Shown: piece by piece, positions 18,756-27,637 of the stretch
How positions within the stretch are numbered: the stretch's first letter is position 1
Layout: each line of letters opens with the position of its first letter
Assembly (NCBI GenBank): GCA_913064725.1
Contig: CAJYAI010000002.1
Location: 32,610-96,609 of the forward strand
Length of the DNA stretch: 64,000 nucleotides
Source: an uncultured Alteromonadaceae bacterium
GTDB taxonomy: Bacteria > Pseudomonadota > Gammaproteobacteria > Pseudomonadales > Halieaceae
Reading direction: 5' to 3'
Position numbers and translations under genes: made by a program
Notes under the pieces: model-generated
The model's database searches: none
Seen by the model: the letters and a program-made list of their open reading frames with translations, nothing else
What the model was told of the DNA's origin: nothing

Positions 18756-19653
18756 ACCCGAAACGCATTGCGGTTTGGTCGCCTTGGTAGGTCGGCCCAA
18801 CGTGGGTAAGTCTACGCTTTTAAACTTCATGTTAGAGCAAAAGCTGAGCATAACGTCTCGCAAGCCCCAGACAACGCGTCAGCAGGTCTTAGGCGTCAAG
18901 ACTGTGGGCGCCGACCAAATGATTTTTGTTGATACACCAGGCCTGCATCGACACGAGCCTAAGGCGATTAATAAGGCTATGAACCGCTCGGCCACGTCCG
19001 CCATAGCTGACGTCGATATCGTACTTTTTCTGATCGACCGAGCGAAATGGACCGAGGAGGATGCGTGGGTCTTGGAGAAACTGGTTTCAGTCAAGGCGCC
19101 GGTAGCTCTGGTCATTAATAAAGTGGATTTACTCGACGACTACGGGGCACTGCTGCCGGAGATGGGTGAACTGCAGGCGCTGCACGAGTTCGCAGGAATT
19201 TTCCCAATTTCGGCATTACGCCAAAAAAACTTGGATGTTCTGGAGACGTTTATCAGAGATAAGTTGCCAGAGGGACACCATTTATTTCCCGAGGGGCAAA
19301 TCACAAACCGGACAGAGCGCTTTCTGGCGGCAGAACTCATACGGGAAAAGATAATTCGTCAGCTGGGCGATGAGTTGCCACACACTACGGCCGTTGAAAT
19401 TGAATCATTTCAGTCTGATGATCGGGGTGTACTGCACATTAATGCGATTATCTTCGTCGAACGAGACGGGCAAAAGCGGATCGTTATCGGGACGGCTGGA
19501 TCGCGGTTGCGATCCATTGGAACCGAGGCTAGGCGAGACATGGAAAAGGCCTTTGACAGTAAGGTCATGTTGAAGTTGTGGGTCAAGGTAAAGTCCGGTT
19601 GGTCCGATGATATTCGTGCCTTGCGGAGTTTGGGGCTCGAAGGCGAGTCGTGA
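18745..19653 (+). CDS. era: GTPase Era
   Basis: An essential GTPase that binds 16S rRNA and matures the small ribosomal subunit. GTPase motifs: GRPNVGKS (residues 16-23), DTPGLH and NKVD. The C-terminal KH domain is visible around HINAIIFVERDGQKRIVIG. It is 302 aa, matching E. coli Era. Its start lies inside the end of rnc and its stop overlaps recO by 4 bp, so rnc-era-recO is a coupled unit. Confidence 0.97.
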   Translation: MTDKPETHCGLVALVGRPNVGKSTLLNFMLEQKLSITSRKPQTTRQQVLGVKTVGADQMIFVDTPGLHRHEPKAINKAMNRSATSAIADVDIVLFLIDRAKWTEEDAWVLEKLVSVKAPVALVINKVDLLDDYGALLPEMGELQALHEFAGIFPISALRQKNLDVLETFIRDKLPEGHHLFPEGQITNRTERFLAAELIREKIIRQLGDELPHTTAVEIESFQSDDRGVLHINAIIFVERDGQKRIVIGTAGSRLRSIGTEARRDMEKAFDSKVMLKLWVKVKSGWSDDIRALRSLGLEGES

Positions 19654-20387
19654 CTGCCTCGATGCAGCCTGCGTGGGTCTTAGGCCGCCAACCGTACAGA
19701 GACTCTAGCTATTTGGTTCATCTGATAACCGCTCAAGACGGGCGAGTTTCAGCCGTTGTCAAAGGCGCACATCGGAAACAACAAGGAGGCATGATGGCGA
19801 GTTTATTGCAGCCTTTTAACCCCCTGTTGGTGAAGCTGGGGGGGCTGAGCGAGCTGAAATACATGGCCTCCGCAGAAAGCGCCGGCATGGCGCTGGCTCT
19901 CAATGGTGAGAAGTGGTTGACCGGTTTATATCTTAATGAATTGCTTACTCGTCTCTTACCTAAGCACGACCCCGCGCCAACGGTATTCTCCGCTTACGGT
20001 CGATCGCTCGAAACGATTTCGAGATCCGATGAGGCCGAGCTGACCTTGCGCCGGTTTGAGCTCATTTTATTGGAGGTATTGGGCTACGAGATCCAGTGGA
20101 CGGTGGATGCAGCGGGAAGCAAAGTTCAGGCGGATTCGTATTATAACTATTACTCCGATAGGGGATTTATTGAGGTCGCCCCGGGTTCCGATCGAGCCGA
20201 ATTGTGTGGTGCTGATCTTATGACATTGAATCGGTGGTTCGCTGATAATGCAGCTATCGATGCCACCCTGCGTGTCAAATTAAAGCGGATCATGCGCGAG
20301 GCCATTTCGTATCGACTTGGCGGGCAGCCTCTGAAGGTAAGAGACGCCTTTAACGAGTGGCGGCAGCTAAGGGGCATTCCGGAGTGA
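19650..20387 (+). CDS. recO: DNA repair protein RecO
   Basis: Part of the RecFOR pathway: anneals ssDNA and helps load RecA at gaps. The 245-residue protein has the N-terminal OB-fold opening (AWVLGRQPYRDSSYLVHLIT, then DGRVSAVVKGAH) and the helical middle with LRRFELILLEVLGYEIQW, all family-typical. It starts at a GTG overlapping the era stop. Like many gammaproteobacterial RecO proteins it lacks an obvious zinc Cys cluster. It is followed after 4 bp by acpS rather than pdxJ. Confidence 0.94.
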   Translation: MTASMQPAWVLGRQPYRDSSYLVHLITAQDGRVSAVVKGAHRKQQGGMMASLLQPFNPLLVKLGGLSELKYMASAESAGMALALNGEKWLTGLYLNELLTRLLPKHDPAPTVFSAYGRSLETISRSDEAELTLRRFELILLEVLGYEIQWTVDAAGSKVQADSYYNYYSDRGFIEVAPGSDRAELCGADLMTLNRWFADNAAIDATLRVKLKRIMREAISYRLGGQPLKVRDAFNEWRQLRGIPE

Positions 20388-20391
20388 CGGT

Positions 20392-20757
20392 GTGATTAAA
20401 GGTGTTGGTGTCGATATTGTCCTCATCTCCAGAGTTGATGCGGCTTTCGATCGTTTTGGATTGCGGTTTGCGCGGAAAATACTATCGGCGACTGAGGTGG
20501 AAAACTGCGATATTAATGCGCGCTTTCTGGCCAAGCGATTTGCGGCGAAGGAGGCGATCGTCAAGGCCCTGGGTACCGGTTTTCGCGGTGGCATAACAAT
20601 GCCAGCGATCACGGTGTCAAAAAGTGAGTTGAATCAACCTTTAGTTATTCTCTCCGGACCCGCATTAGCTAGACTAGAGGCGATCGGGGCAAGTGAGATT
20701 ATGGTCTCCATTTCGGATGAAGTAGACTCAGTAATTGCATTTGCTATCGCACAGTGA
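20392..20757 (+). CDS. acpS: Holo-[acyl-carrier-protein] synthase
   Basis: Transfers 4'-phosphopantetheine from CoA to acyl carrier protein. The 121-residue protein has both AcpS signatures: GVGVDIVLISR with Mg-binding Asp8, and FAAKEAIVKALGTG with the catalytic Glu/Lys pair. Start GTG at 20392. It directly follows recO, so the pdxJ gene normally between them is missing here. Confidence 0.95.
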   Translation: MIKGVGVDIVLISRVDAAFDRFGLRFARKILSATEVENCDINARFLAKRFAAKEAIVKALGTGFRGGITMPAITVSKSELNQPLVILSGPALARLEAIGASEIMVSISDEVDSVIAFAIAQ

Positions 20758-20798
20758 CGACTCTTTTTCAGGCGCGTTTATAGGATCAGATATTCCTT

Positions 20799-21695
20799 AT
20801 GTCAGCGGACAACTACCCAACCATAGAATCGACCATTGGAAATACTCCGCTAGTGCGGTTGCAGCGCATGCTGAAGAACCCCAAGAGCGTCGTTCTGGCT
20901 AAGTTGGAGGGGAACAACCCCGCTGGATCAGTCAAGGACAGACCTGCCATGAGTATGATCCGAGAGGCGGAAATAAGGGGTCGGATCAAGCCGGGCGATA
21001 CCATTATCGAGGCCACAAGCGGTAATACGGGGATTGCGCTTGCGATGGCGGCCGCCATCCGGGGGTATCACCTAAAATTGATTATGCCCAGCCACATGAG
21101 TAGTGAGCGTAAGCAGTCAATGGCAGCCTACGGAGCTGAGCTTATAGAGGTTTCTCAGTCCGAGGGAATGGAGGGCGCCCGGGATCTGGCTGATGCGATG
21201 GCGATGGCGGGCGAGGGCATTGTCCTCGATCAGTTCGCTAATCCGGACAACCCCCTTGGGCATGTTGCGACCACGGGTCCCGAGATTTGGGAGCAAACGC
21301 AGGGTCGCGTGACGCATTTTGTTAGCTCTATGGGTACGACGGGTACGATTATGGGCGTGTCATCCTTTTTAAAAGCGCAGAACCCCCGCATTCAAATCAT
21401 TGGCCTGCAGCCGATTGAAGGATCACAAATCCCGGGAATAAGACGCTGGCCCGAGGCTTATCGACCCACTATTTTTGATGAATCCGCTGTTGACCAAGTG
21501 GTAGACGTATCTCAAGACGTGGCAGAGGCGACGATGCGCCGGATGGCACGCGAGGAGGGAATCTTTGCAGGTGTGTCCTCTGGCGCATCGATTGCGACCG
21601 CCATTGGAATTGCAGAGGCCCACGACAATCTCACGGTCGTCGCAATAGTGTGTGACAGAGGCGATCGTTACTTATCCACTGGCGTTTATGAGTAG
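20799..21695 (+). CDS. cysM: Cysteine synthase B (O-acetylserine sulfhydrylase)
   Basis: PLP enzyme that makes cysteine from O-acetylserine and sulfide or thiosulfate. The PLP lysine is Lys46 in NPAGSVKDRPA, and the phosphate-binding loop is TSGNTGIALA. The segment GSQIPGIRRWPEAY distinguishes CysM from CysK. It is 298 aa and has an AGGA site upstream. It lies 5 bp before mazG and is probably co-transcribed with it. Earlier members of the run end about 40 bp upstream. Confidence 0.93.
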   Translation: MSADNYPTIESTIGNTPLVRLQRMLKNPKSVVLAKLEGNNPAGSVKDRPAMSMIREAEIRGRIKPGDTIIEATSGNTGIALAMAAAIRGYHLKLIMPSHMSSERKQSMAAYGAELIEVSQSEGMEGARDLADAMAMAGEGIVLDQFANPDNPLGHVATTGPEIWEQTQGRVTHFVSSMGTTGTIMGVSSFLKAQNPRIQIIGLQPIEGSQIPGIRRWPEAYRPTIFDESAVDQVVDVSQDVAEATMRRMAREEGIFAGVSSGASIATAIGIAEAHDNLTVVAIVCDRGDRYLSTGVYE

Positions 21696-21700
21696 CTGGC

Positions 21701-22528
21701 ATGGCGACGCATTCCTACGACATCAATGACCTCAAGCGACTGATGGAGCGGTTGCGGGATCCAGCTTATGGCTGCCCCTGGGATCTTCAGCAGTCCTATC
21801 AATCCATAGCGCCGTTTACGCTCGAAGAATGCTTAGAACTCATTGATGCGCTAGAGCAACACGACTACGGTCATGTCGAGGAGGAGCTTGGGGATCTTTT
21901 ATTTCAGATCATATTCTACGCTCAACTGGGTAAAGAGGATGGGTGGTTTGATTTCGACAGTGTTGTGGCGCGCATCACAGACAAGCTGATACGTCGGCAT
22001 CCCCACGTTTTTCATGAGGGCCAGCTAGAGGGCGTTATTGAAGAGCATAGCTCGCTGGAGAGCATTAAAGCTAATTGGGAGCGGGGTAAATCGTTAGAGC
22101 GTGCTCAGCGTGCTCAAATGAGCGTGATGGATGACATCCCAACGACGCTGAGTGCCTTGGCCAGAGCGCAAAAGCTTCAAAAACGCGCTGCAACCGTCGG
22201 GTTTGACTTTGCTGACGATGAGGCCGTGTCGGCGCAGTTGGCGAGCGAAATCGAGGAGTTGAGGCAGGCTACGCTTACTGAGAAGGCGGTTGAGATCGAG
22301 AATGAGCTTGGCGACGTATTATTTACTGTTGTAAATATGGCTCGGCATTTAAAAGTAGACTCGGAGGCGGCACTTCGCAAAGCAAACCGACGTTTCGAGG
22401 GACGGGTAAGGGCCGCAGAGACAGCAGCTCGCGGTGAGGATAGCGAGCTTGAATGGGAGGACTCTGATCGCCTTGACGAGCGCTGGAAAGAAGCGAAGCG
22501 CAAGGAAAGAACAAATCACGACTTGTAA
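21701..22528 (+). CDS. mazG: Nucleoside triphosphate pyrophosphohydrolase MazG
   Basis: Hydrolyses NTPs and dNTPs to monophosphates, a house-cleaning and stress-related function. The 275-residue protein has two MazG repeats: the first with CPWDLQQSYQSI and EEELGDLLFQIIFYAQLG, the second with ASEIEELRQA and ENELGDVLFTVVNMARHL. The paired EExxE/ExxxD acidic motifs are intact. The C-terminus is charged. It directly follows cysM. Confidence 0.95.
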   Translation: MATHSYDINDLKRLMERLRDPAYGCPWDLQQSYQSIAPFTLEECLELIDALEQHDYGHVEEELGDLLFQIIFYAQLGKEDGWFDFDSVVARITDKLIRRHPHVFHEGQLEGVIEEHSSLESIKANWERGKSLERAQRAQMSVMDDIPTTLSALARAQKLQKRAATVGFDFADDEAVSAQLASEIEELRQATLTEKAVEIENELGDVLFTVVNMARHLKVDSEAALRKANRRFEGRVRAAETAARGEDSELEWEDSDRLDERWKEAKRKERTNHDL

Positions 22529-22569
22529 GCCGGTCGACCGATGTGTATTTTCTCGCCCTTCGGTTTTGA

Positions 22570-23241
<672 letters not shown>

Positions 23242-23296
23242 TACGCTGCGCCCCCCCATACCGCGTCTGTCTGACAGGCAAATAGGCAGGTCCAAC

Positions 23297-24214
23297 ATGG
23301 ATGTTACGCCCATTATTTATCACTATCCCGCGTCGCCATACGCTGAAAAAGTACGCTTGTTAGCTGGCTACTTGGGCGTTCCCTGGCGCTCGTGTGATGT
23401 GCCTATTCAACCTCCACGGGATACATTGGCACTGCTCGCGGGTGGCTATCGCCGTATTCCAGTTATGCAGCTTGGTGCCGATATATTTTGTGATACCGCC
23501 ATTATCTGCGATGAGATAATTGCCCTAGGTGAGAGACCGCTTGCGCCTTGCGATGACGAGGCCCTCGCGCTTGCTAGAGTAGCCGAAACGGAGGTATTTT
23601 TTGCTGCCATCCGCCAGAATACACAGTTCAAAATTGCGCTAGGACTCGTGCTGAGGCTGGGCATAAGAGGCATGTTGGCTTTTGCAAGAGATCGACGATC
23701 TTTCGCGCAGGGGCACGGAGCCGCGGCATTGTCGCCCGAGGTAGCGAGAACCGTCTTTCGCGACTTTTTAGTGGAGTTAGATGCGCGACTTGGCAGTGAC
23801 GATTTTGTTGGTGGTGAATCACCGTGTCTCAGTGACTTTTGTTGTTATCACCCTATTTTCCTCGCTAAGGGGTTTAACGCCATAAAGGATTCTCAGTTGT
23901 CTCCTGCGGTGAGGTCTTGGGTGAAACGGATGGCCGTATTGGGTTGGGGACACCATGACCCTGTCACCGGTTCTACTGCGATTGATGTGGCGAAACAGTC
24001 AGACCCGCGGATCTTGACTGGCGTCGGAACAAATTGCGCTAATGTGGGTCAGTGGGTAACAGTGACCCCGACGGATACTGGAAGAGTGCCGGTAACCGGT
24101 ACGCTTGTTAGCCAAGACGAGCGCCGGACAGTCATTGCTCGGCGGTCGGATGACGTCGGTTTATGCCACGTGCATTTTCCGAGATTGGGATTCGAGTGCC
24201 TCACTATTAGCTAG
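23297..24214 (+). CDS. Glutathione S-transferase family protein with C-terminal extension
   Basis: A thioredoxin-fold GST N-terminal domain (residues 5-80): YHYPASPYAEKVRLLAGYLG, then RRIPVMQLGADIFCDTAII with the cis-Pro and glutathione gamma-Glu site. A helical GST C-terminal domain follows to about 220. A further 85 residues (VGQWVTVTPTDTGRVPVTG and on) are beta-rich and not part of the GST core; such tails occur in some GST-like proteins of unknown substrate. No neighbour is clearly in the same operon. The substrate is unknown; it may serve detoxification next to the oxidation genes downstream (inference). Confidence 0.85.
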   Translation: MDVTPIIYHYPASPYAEKVRLLAGYLGVPWRSCDVPIQPPRDTLALLAGGYRRIPVMQLGADIFCDTAIICDEIIALGERPLAPCDDEALALARVAETEVFFAAIRQNTQFKIALGLVLRLGIRGMLAFARDRRSFAQGHGAAALSPEVARTVFRDFLVELDARLGSDDFVGGESPCLSDFCCYHPIFLAKGFNAIKDSQLSPAVRSWVKRMAVLGWGHHDPVTGSTAIDVAKQSDPRILTGVGTNCANVGQWVTVTPTDTGRVPVTGTLVSQDERRTVIARRSDDVGLCHVHFPRLGFECLTIS

Positions 24215-24250
24215 GGCTGCATTAGTTAGGGCTACATTAGTGAAGGCTAC
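24213..24250. repeat. 15-bp imperfect tandem repeat after the GST gene
   Basis: AGGGCTGCATTAGTT (24213-24227) is followed immediately by AGGGCTACATTAGTG (24228-24242), then by a partial third copy sharing only the first half. It overlaps the GST stop codon region and lies before the SDR gene. No promoter or terminator is evident in it. Confidence 0.8.
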
Positions 24251-24277
24251 GGATAACGTCAGGATGAGGCGAGACAC

Positions 24278-25039
24278 ATGAAGGGAACAGTCCTTATAAC
24301 CGGTGCATCGGCGGGTCTTGGCGCCGAGTTTGCTAGGCAGCTCGACGGCTGCGCCGATCGGTTGATTCTAGTGGCGCGTCGTGGTGAAAAGCTTCAGTCC
24401 CTGGCTGCTACCTTGAGTATCCCGGTCACTATTATTGAACAGGATCTTAGCGTGATTGGATCACCTGCCGAACTGTGCCAGACAATCGATGACGCGGGTC
24501 TGTGTGTTGATGTACTGATCAATAACGCCGGGATTGCAGGGCCCAATTTATTAGACGTGTCCGATTTTCAAGTCCAACGATCGTTTGAGCAGCTTATGAT
24601 GAGTACGGTTGCCGAACTCTGTAGCCGTCTCATTCCCGGTATGCGTGAGCGCGGGTATGGACGGGTGATCAATGTAGCATCGGTGGCCGGACGTTTTCCC
24701 AGTTCGGATACGGGTAACTATGGTCCAGCAAAAGCGTATGTCATTGCTTTGTCAGAAGAGCTCAACCTTGCCTGTCGGGGGGCTGATGTCGTTGTTTCTG
24801 CCTTGTGTCCGGGCTTCACCCACACGGAGTTTCACGAGGTGGCTGGCATGATGGAGGCAAAAACGAGTTCACCTGATTGGCTGTGGTATGACGCGACTAC
24901 GGTAGTTCGAGAGAGCCTGCAAGGATGTGATCAAGGGCGCTCTATCGTCATTTCTGGTCGGTTGTACCGATGGCTCGATCCATGGTTACGCTCCAGTTTG
25001 TTCCGAGGCCTTTTGCTGCGACTTGCTGGGCGGGGTTAA
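24278..25039 (+). CDS. SDR family NAD(P)-dependent oxidoreductase
   Basis: A classical short-chain dehydrogenase of 253 aa. Cofactor motif TGASAGLG (residues 8-15), NNAG segment (DVLINNAGIAG), catalytic Ser in NVASVAGRFPS and the YxxxK pair in YGPAKAYVIA. The Arg in VARRG after the second strand favours NADP(H), which is an inference. It precedes the ferredoxin/CYP153 genes by about 90 bp. It could oxidise an alcohol product or reduce a ketone, but no substrate can be read from the sequence. Confidence 0.9.
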   Translation: MKGTVLITGASAGLGAEFARQLDGCADRLILVARRGEKLQSLAATLSIPVTIIEQDLSVIGSPAELCQTIDDAGLCVDVLINNAGIAGPNLLDVSDFQVQRSFEQLMMSTVAELCSRLIPGMRERGYGRVINVASVAGRFPSSDTGNYGPAKAYVIALSEELNLACRGADVVVSALCPGFTHTEFHEVAGMMEAKTSSPDWLWYDATTVVRESLQGCDQGRSIVISGRLYRWLDPWLRSSLFRGLLLRLAGRG

Positions 25040-25055
25040 GGTGAGCAACCACATC

Positions 25056-25084
25056 TTGGCTCTGGCACTTCGGGGGCAAATAAT
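25056..25084 (+). promoter_or_regulatory. Candidate sigma-70 promoter before ferredoxin/CYP153
   Basis: TTGGCT (25056-25061) and AATAAT (25079-25084) are separated by exactly 17 bp, matching 4/6 and 5/6 of the sigma-70 consensus. It sits 44 bp before the ferredoxin ATG. Support is sequence only. Confidence 0.5.
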
Positions 25085-25128
25085 TCACAATTCGCGCACG
25101 TTAAGTTCACTAGATTAGGGGTAGATCA

Positions 25129-25446
25129 ATGCCAGTTATAAAGTTCATTGAATTCGATGGGACCACGCACGAGGTCGATGCAGATGAGGGTATGAGTGTC
25201 ATGGAAGTGGCAATGAAGTATGACGTCCCCGGGATTGATGCCGACTGTGGTGGTGGTGCGGTCTGCGGAACGTGTCACTGCTTTGTGGAAAAATCCGCTG
25301 GGTCCTTGCCAACGGTTGATCCTCAGGAGGAATCAATGCTGGGGCTGCGCCCAGATCGAGAGAGTAATTCGCGCTTGAGTTGTCAGCTTCAGGTCAGTAA
25401 CAGCATTGGCGATATGACGGTAAAGCTTCCCGAATTTCAGATGTAG
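25129..25446 (+). CDS. [2Fe-2S] ferredoxin, adrenodoxin/putidaredoxin type
   Basis: An electron carrier of 105 aa with the vertebrate/putidaredoxin cluster pattern: Cys40, Cys46 and Cys49 in DCGGGAVCGTC, and Cys85 in RLSCQLQV. An extra Cys51 follows the third ligand. It lies 14 bp before the CYP153 gene and is almost surely its redox partner. No matching NAD(P)H-ferredoxin reductase lies in the window, so that component must be encoded elsewhere or shared. Confidence 0.94.
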   Translation: MPVIKFIEFDGTTHEVDADEGMSVMEVAMKYDVPGIDADCGGGAVCGTCHCFVEKSAGSLPTVDPQEESMLGLRPDRESNSRLSCQLQVSNSIGDMTVKLPEFQM

Positions 25447-25460
25447 AGCGTCGGTGGGTT

Positions 25461-26714
25461 ATGAATGACAAGCGTGATCACATCATCCCTGACTCACTAA
25501 CGACACCACTTTCAGATCTTGATGTCTCAGATCCCAGACGGTTTGAGCAAGACTGCTGGCAACCCCTGTTTAGGAGGTTGCGAGCAGAGTCGCCGGTTCA
25601 CTTTCAAGCGTCGAGTCCTGCCGGGCCGTTTTGGTCTATAACGCGCTTTGACGATATCGTTGAGATTGAAAAAAATACCCAAATTTTCTCGTCAGAGCCC
25701 ACGATAGCCATCGTTGACCCGCCCCCAGATAGAGGCTCACTGATGTTTATTGCGATGGATCAGCCCGAGCATGATATTCAGCGGCGTGCGGTTCAGCCCG
25801 TTGTAGCACCAAAGAATCTCAGGGAGTTTGAGACCTTGATCCGCCAGCGCACGGGAGAGGCGTTGGACGCTCTACCCATTGGCGAGGTCTTTGATTGGGT
25901 TGAGCTTGTCTCACGCAACCTGACCACGCAGATGCTAGCTACGCTCTTTGATTTCCCTTGGCAGCTTCGTCATAAATTATCGGAGTGGTCAGATGCGATC
26001 ACATCCGACGAGCGGATGACTGCGGGTCGCGGTCTAACCGAGGACCAGCGTTTAGATGTGATTATGGAGATTTTGGAGGTCTTCACGCGGCTATGGCACG
26101 AACGGGCGGGAGATGGTGTTGAGTCCTTTGACCTAATTCGACTTTTGCAACGTGACGCTCATACGGCCAACCTGGTCAATGATCCCAAAAATTACATTGG
26201 GAATCTTATTTTACTGATAGTGGGGGGCAACGATACGACGCGGAACTCCATGTCGGGTGGCGTTTTATTTCTCAACGATTTTCCAGAGCAGTTTGAGCGT
26301 GTAAAGGCTGACAGGAGTCTTATCCCATCCATGGTCTCTGAAATTATCCGTTTTCAGACGCCACTGTCGCACATGCGGCGAACCGTGACACAGGATACCG
26401 ACTTTAAAGGTCATAGGATGAAGGCGGGTGACAAGGTGGTCTTGTGGTATTGCTCCGCCAATCGAGACGAATTGGTGATCCCCAATGCAGATCGTTTCCT
26501 GATCGATCGATCCGGCGTGCGCAATCATGCGGCCTTCGGGTTCGGTATTCACCGTTGTATGGGCAATCGTCTGGCTGAAATGCAGCTGCGGATTGTTTGG
26601 GAGGAGGCCCTGAAGCGTTTTGCCACCATCGAGGTTGTGACGCCTCCCACACGCCTTTGCCATAACTTTGTTCGCGGCTACTCACATATGCCAGTGCGCG
26701 TACAGCGTCATTAG
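25461..26714 (+). CDS. Cytochrome P450, CYP153-type alkane hydroxylase
   Basis: A soluble bacterial P450 of 417 aa. The heme loop FGFGIHRCMG has Cys366 as the axial ligand. The I-helix is GGNDTT (255-260), and the ExxR pair is in SEIIRFQTPLSHMRR. The segments LIVGGNDTTRNSM, SHMRRTV and VLWYCSANRDE are characteristic of CYP153, the family of terminal alkane/fatty-acyl omega-hydroxylases. Its preceding ferredoxin gene fits the three-component class I system. Substrate range (medium-chain alkanes, limonene or fatty acids) cannot be read from sequence. A 30-bp tandem repeat array follows its stop. Confidence 0.92.
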   Translation: MNDKRDHIIPDSLTTPLSDLDVSDPRRFEQDCWQPLFRRLRAESPVHFQASSPAGPFWSITRFDDIVEIEKNTQIFSSEPTIAIVDPPPDRGSLMFIAMDQPEHDIQRRAVQPVVAPKNLREFETLIRQRTGEALDALPIGEVFDWVELVSRNLTTQMLATLFDFPWQLRHKLSEWSDAITSDERMTAGRGLTEDQRLDVIMEILEVFTRLWHERAGDGVESFDLIRLLQRDAHTANLVNDPKNYIGNLILLIVGGNDTTRNSMSGGVLFLNDFPEQFERVKADRSLIPSMVSEIIRFQTPLSHMRRTVTQDTDFKGHRMKAGDKVVLWYCSANRDELVIPNADRFLIDRSGVRNHAAFGFGIHRCMGNRLAEMQLRIVWEEALKRFATIEVVTPPTRLCHNFVRGYSHMPVRVQRH

Positions 26715-26732
26715 ACGCAGCGTCCCAGTGTG

Positions 26733-26891
26733 ATGGTAAGAGTAATTTTGATGGTAGGTACTCGGATAGTAGTTGCTGGGATGGTAGGTACTCGGATAGT
26801 AGTTGCTGGGACGGTAGGTGCTCGGATAGTAGTTGCTCGGATGGTAGGTGCTCGGATAGTAGTTGCTCGGGTGGTAGGTGCTCGGATGTGA
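26733..26891 (+). CDS. Small decapeptide-repeat ORF (52 aa), stop-start coupled to DUF429 gene
   Basis: The ATG at 26733 opens a frame through the whole repeat array and stops at TGA 26889-26891. The predicted peptide is a hydrophobic decamer repeat of the type MVGTRIVVAG / MVGARIVVAR, four and a half times. Its stop overlaps the GTG start of the downstream DUF429 gene as GTGA, the usual layout of coupled genes. There is no clear Shine-Dalgarno before 26733 and no homology I recognise. The frame stays open because the unit is 30 bp, so it may be non-coding. Reported as a candidate only. Confidence 0.3.
   Translation: MVRVILMVGTRIVVAGMVGTRIVVAGTVGARIVVARMVGARIVVARVVGARM
26751..26885. repeat. 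30-bp tandem repeat array, 4.5 copies
   Basis: Four full 30-bp units (26751-26780, 26781-26810, 26811-26840, 26841-26870) plus a half unit to 26885. Units 1 and 2 are identical; the others differ at a few bases. Each unit is itself two related 15-mers, ATGGTAGGTACTCGG and ATAGTAGTTGCTGGG, matching at 11 of 15 positions. Copies are contiguous, so this is a minisatellite and not a CRISPR. It fills most of the gap between the CYP153 stop and the DUF429 start, and its last half unit supplies the GGTAGGTG that could serve as the DUF429 ribosome site. Confidence 0.95.
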
Positions 26892-27637
26892 ACAATAGTG
26901 TACTGCCCGCTGTCGGGATTGATGGCTGCAGAGCCGGATGGATTGTCGCGTACAGACATGAGGGGTGTGTTGCACTCAGGTTATTTACATCCCTGGCTGC
27001 TTTGAATGAGCGATTAGCGAGTGATGCGTCGGTTATGATTGATATGCCTATCGGGCTGCATGTCGCTGACAGCGTAAGACAGTGCGATGTGCTTGCTCGA
27101 CGCTGTCTCAGTCCTTATCGATCAACCAGTGTTTTTGGCGTACCACCGAGACCCATCACACGCATAGGGGACTATGCGGAAGCAAATGCAGCGTCACGCG
27201 AACTGACTGGAAAAGGCTTGAGTAAGCAGTCTTTTTACTTGTTTCCCAAAATAAGGGAGGTGGACGACTGGTTGATCAATGAGCATCGGCAGGGGCGGTG
27301 GAGTGAATGCCATCCAGAGGTGGCCTTTGCGTCGTTGAACGGGGGGCTCCCTTTGGAAGAGTCAAAAAAAACGGATCTTGGCCGGCAGCAGCGCATCGAT
27401 CTTCTTCGCGAGGTGGGTGATGTCGACGGATGCCTCGCCACAGCGCTGGAGATGTATCCGCGGAGGGCCCTTTTGGCAGACGATTGTGTTGATGCTCTCG
27501 TGTGCCTCCTAACCGCGGAGAGACCACAGAGTGAGCGAATCGCCATTCCTGATAATGCCTTTCACGATGCGCGAGGACTGGCCATGCAGATCGTGGCGCC
27601 CGCAGTCAAATTAACTGGCGACTTTGAGCGCGGCTGA
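26888..27637 (+). CDS. DUF429 domain-containing protein
   Basis: A 249-residue protein with the DUF429 features: VGIDGCRAGWIVAY at the N-terminus (Asp12), VMIDMPIGL, the middle SKQSFYLFPKIREVDDWL, ECHPEVAFASLNGG, and a C-terminal DDCVDALVCLLTA. The paired Asp/Glu positions suggest an RNase H-like nuclease fold, but activity is unproven for the family. The start is the GTG at 26888, with GGTAGGTG from the repeat array 7 nt upstream. Its 3' end overlaps the convergent hydrolase gene by 27 bp. Confidence 0.85.
   Translation: MNNSVLPAVGIDGCRAGWIVAYRHEGCVALRLFTSLAALNERLASDASVMIDMPIGLHVADSVRQCDVLARRCLSPYRSTSVFGVPPRPITRIGDYAEANAASRELTGKGLSKQSFYLFPKIREVDDWLINEHRQGRWSECHPEVAFASLNGGLPLEESKKTDLGRQQRIDLLREVGDVDGCLATALEMYPRRALLADDCVDALVCLLTAERPQSERIAIPDNAFHDARGLAMQIVAPAVKLTGDFERG

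Noticed and set aside
26751..26885. Possible CRISPR array
   Set aside because: Repeats are contiguous with no spacers between units, and no cas genes are present.
26682..26975. Three overlapping minus-strand frames through the repeat array, one with an STYHP/SNYYP pentapeptide repeat
   Set aside because: They are open only because the 30-bp unit keeps all frames periodic. They overlap the CYP153 end and the DUF429 start and have no ribosome sites.
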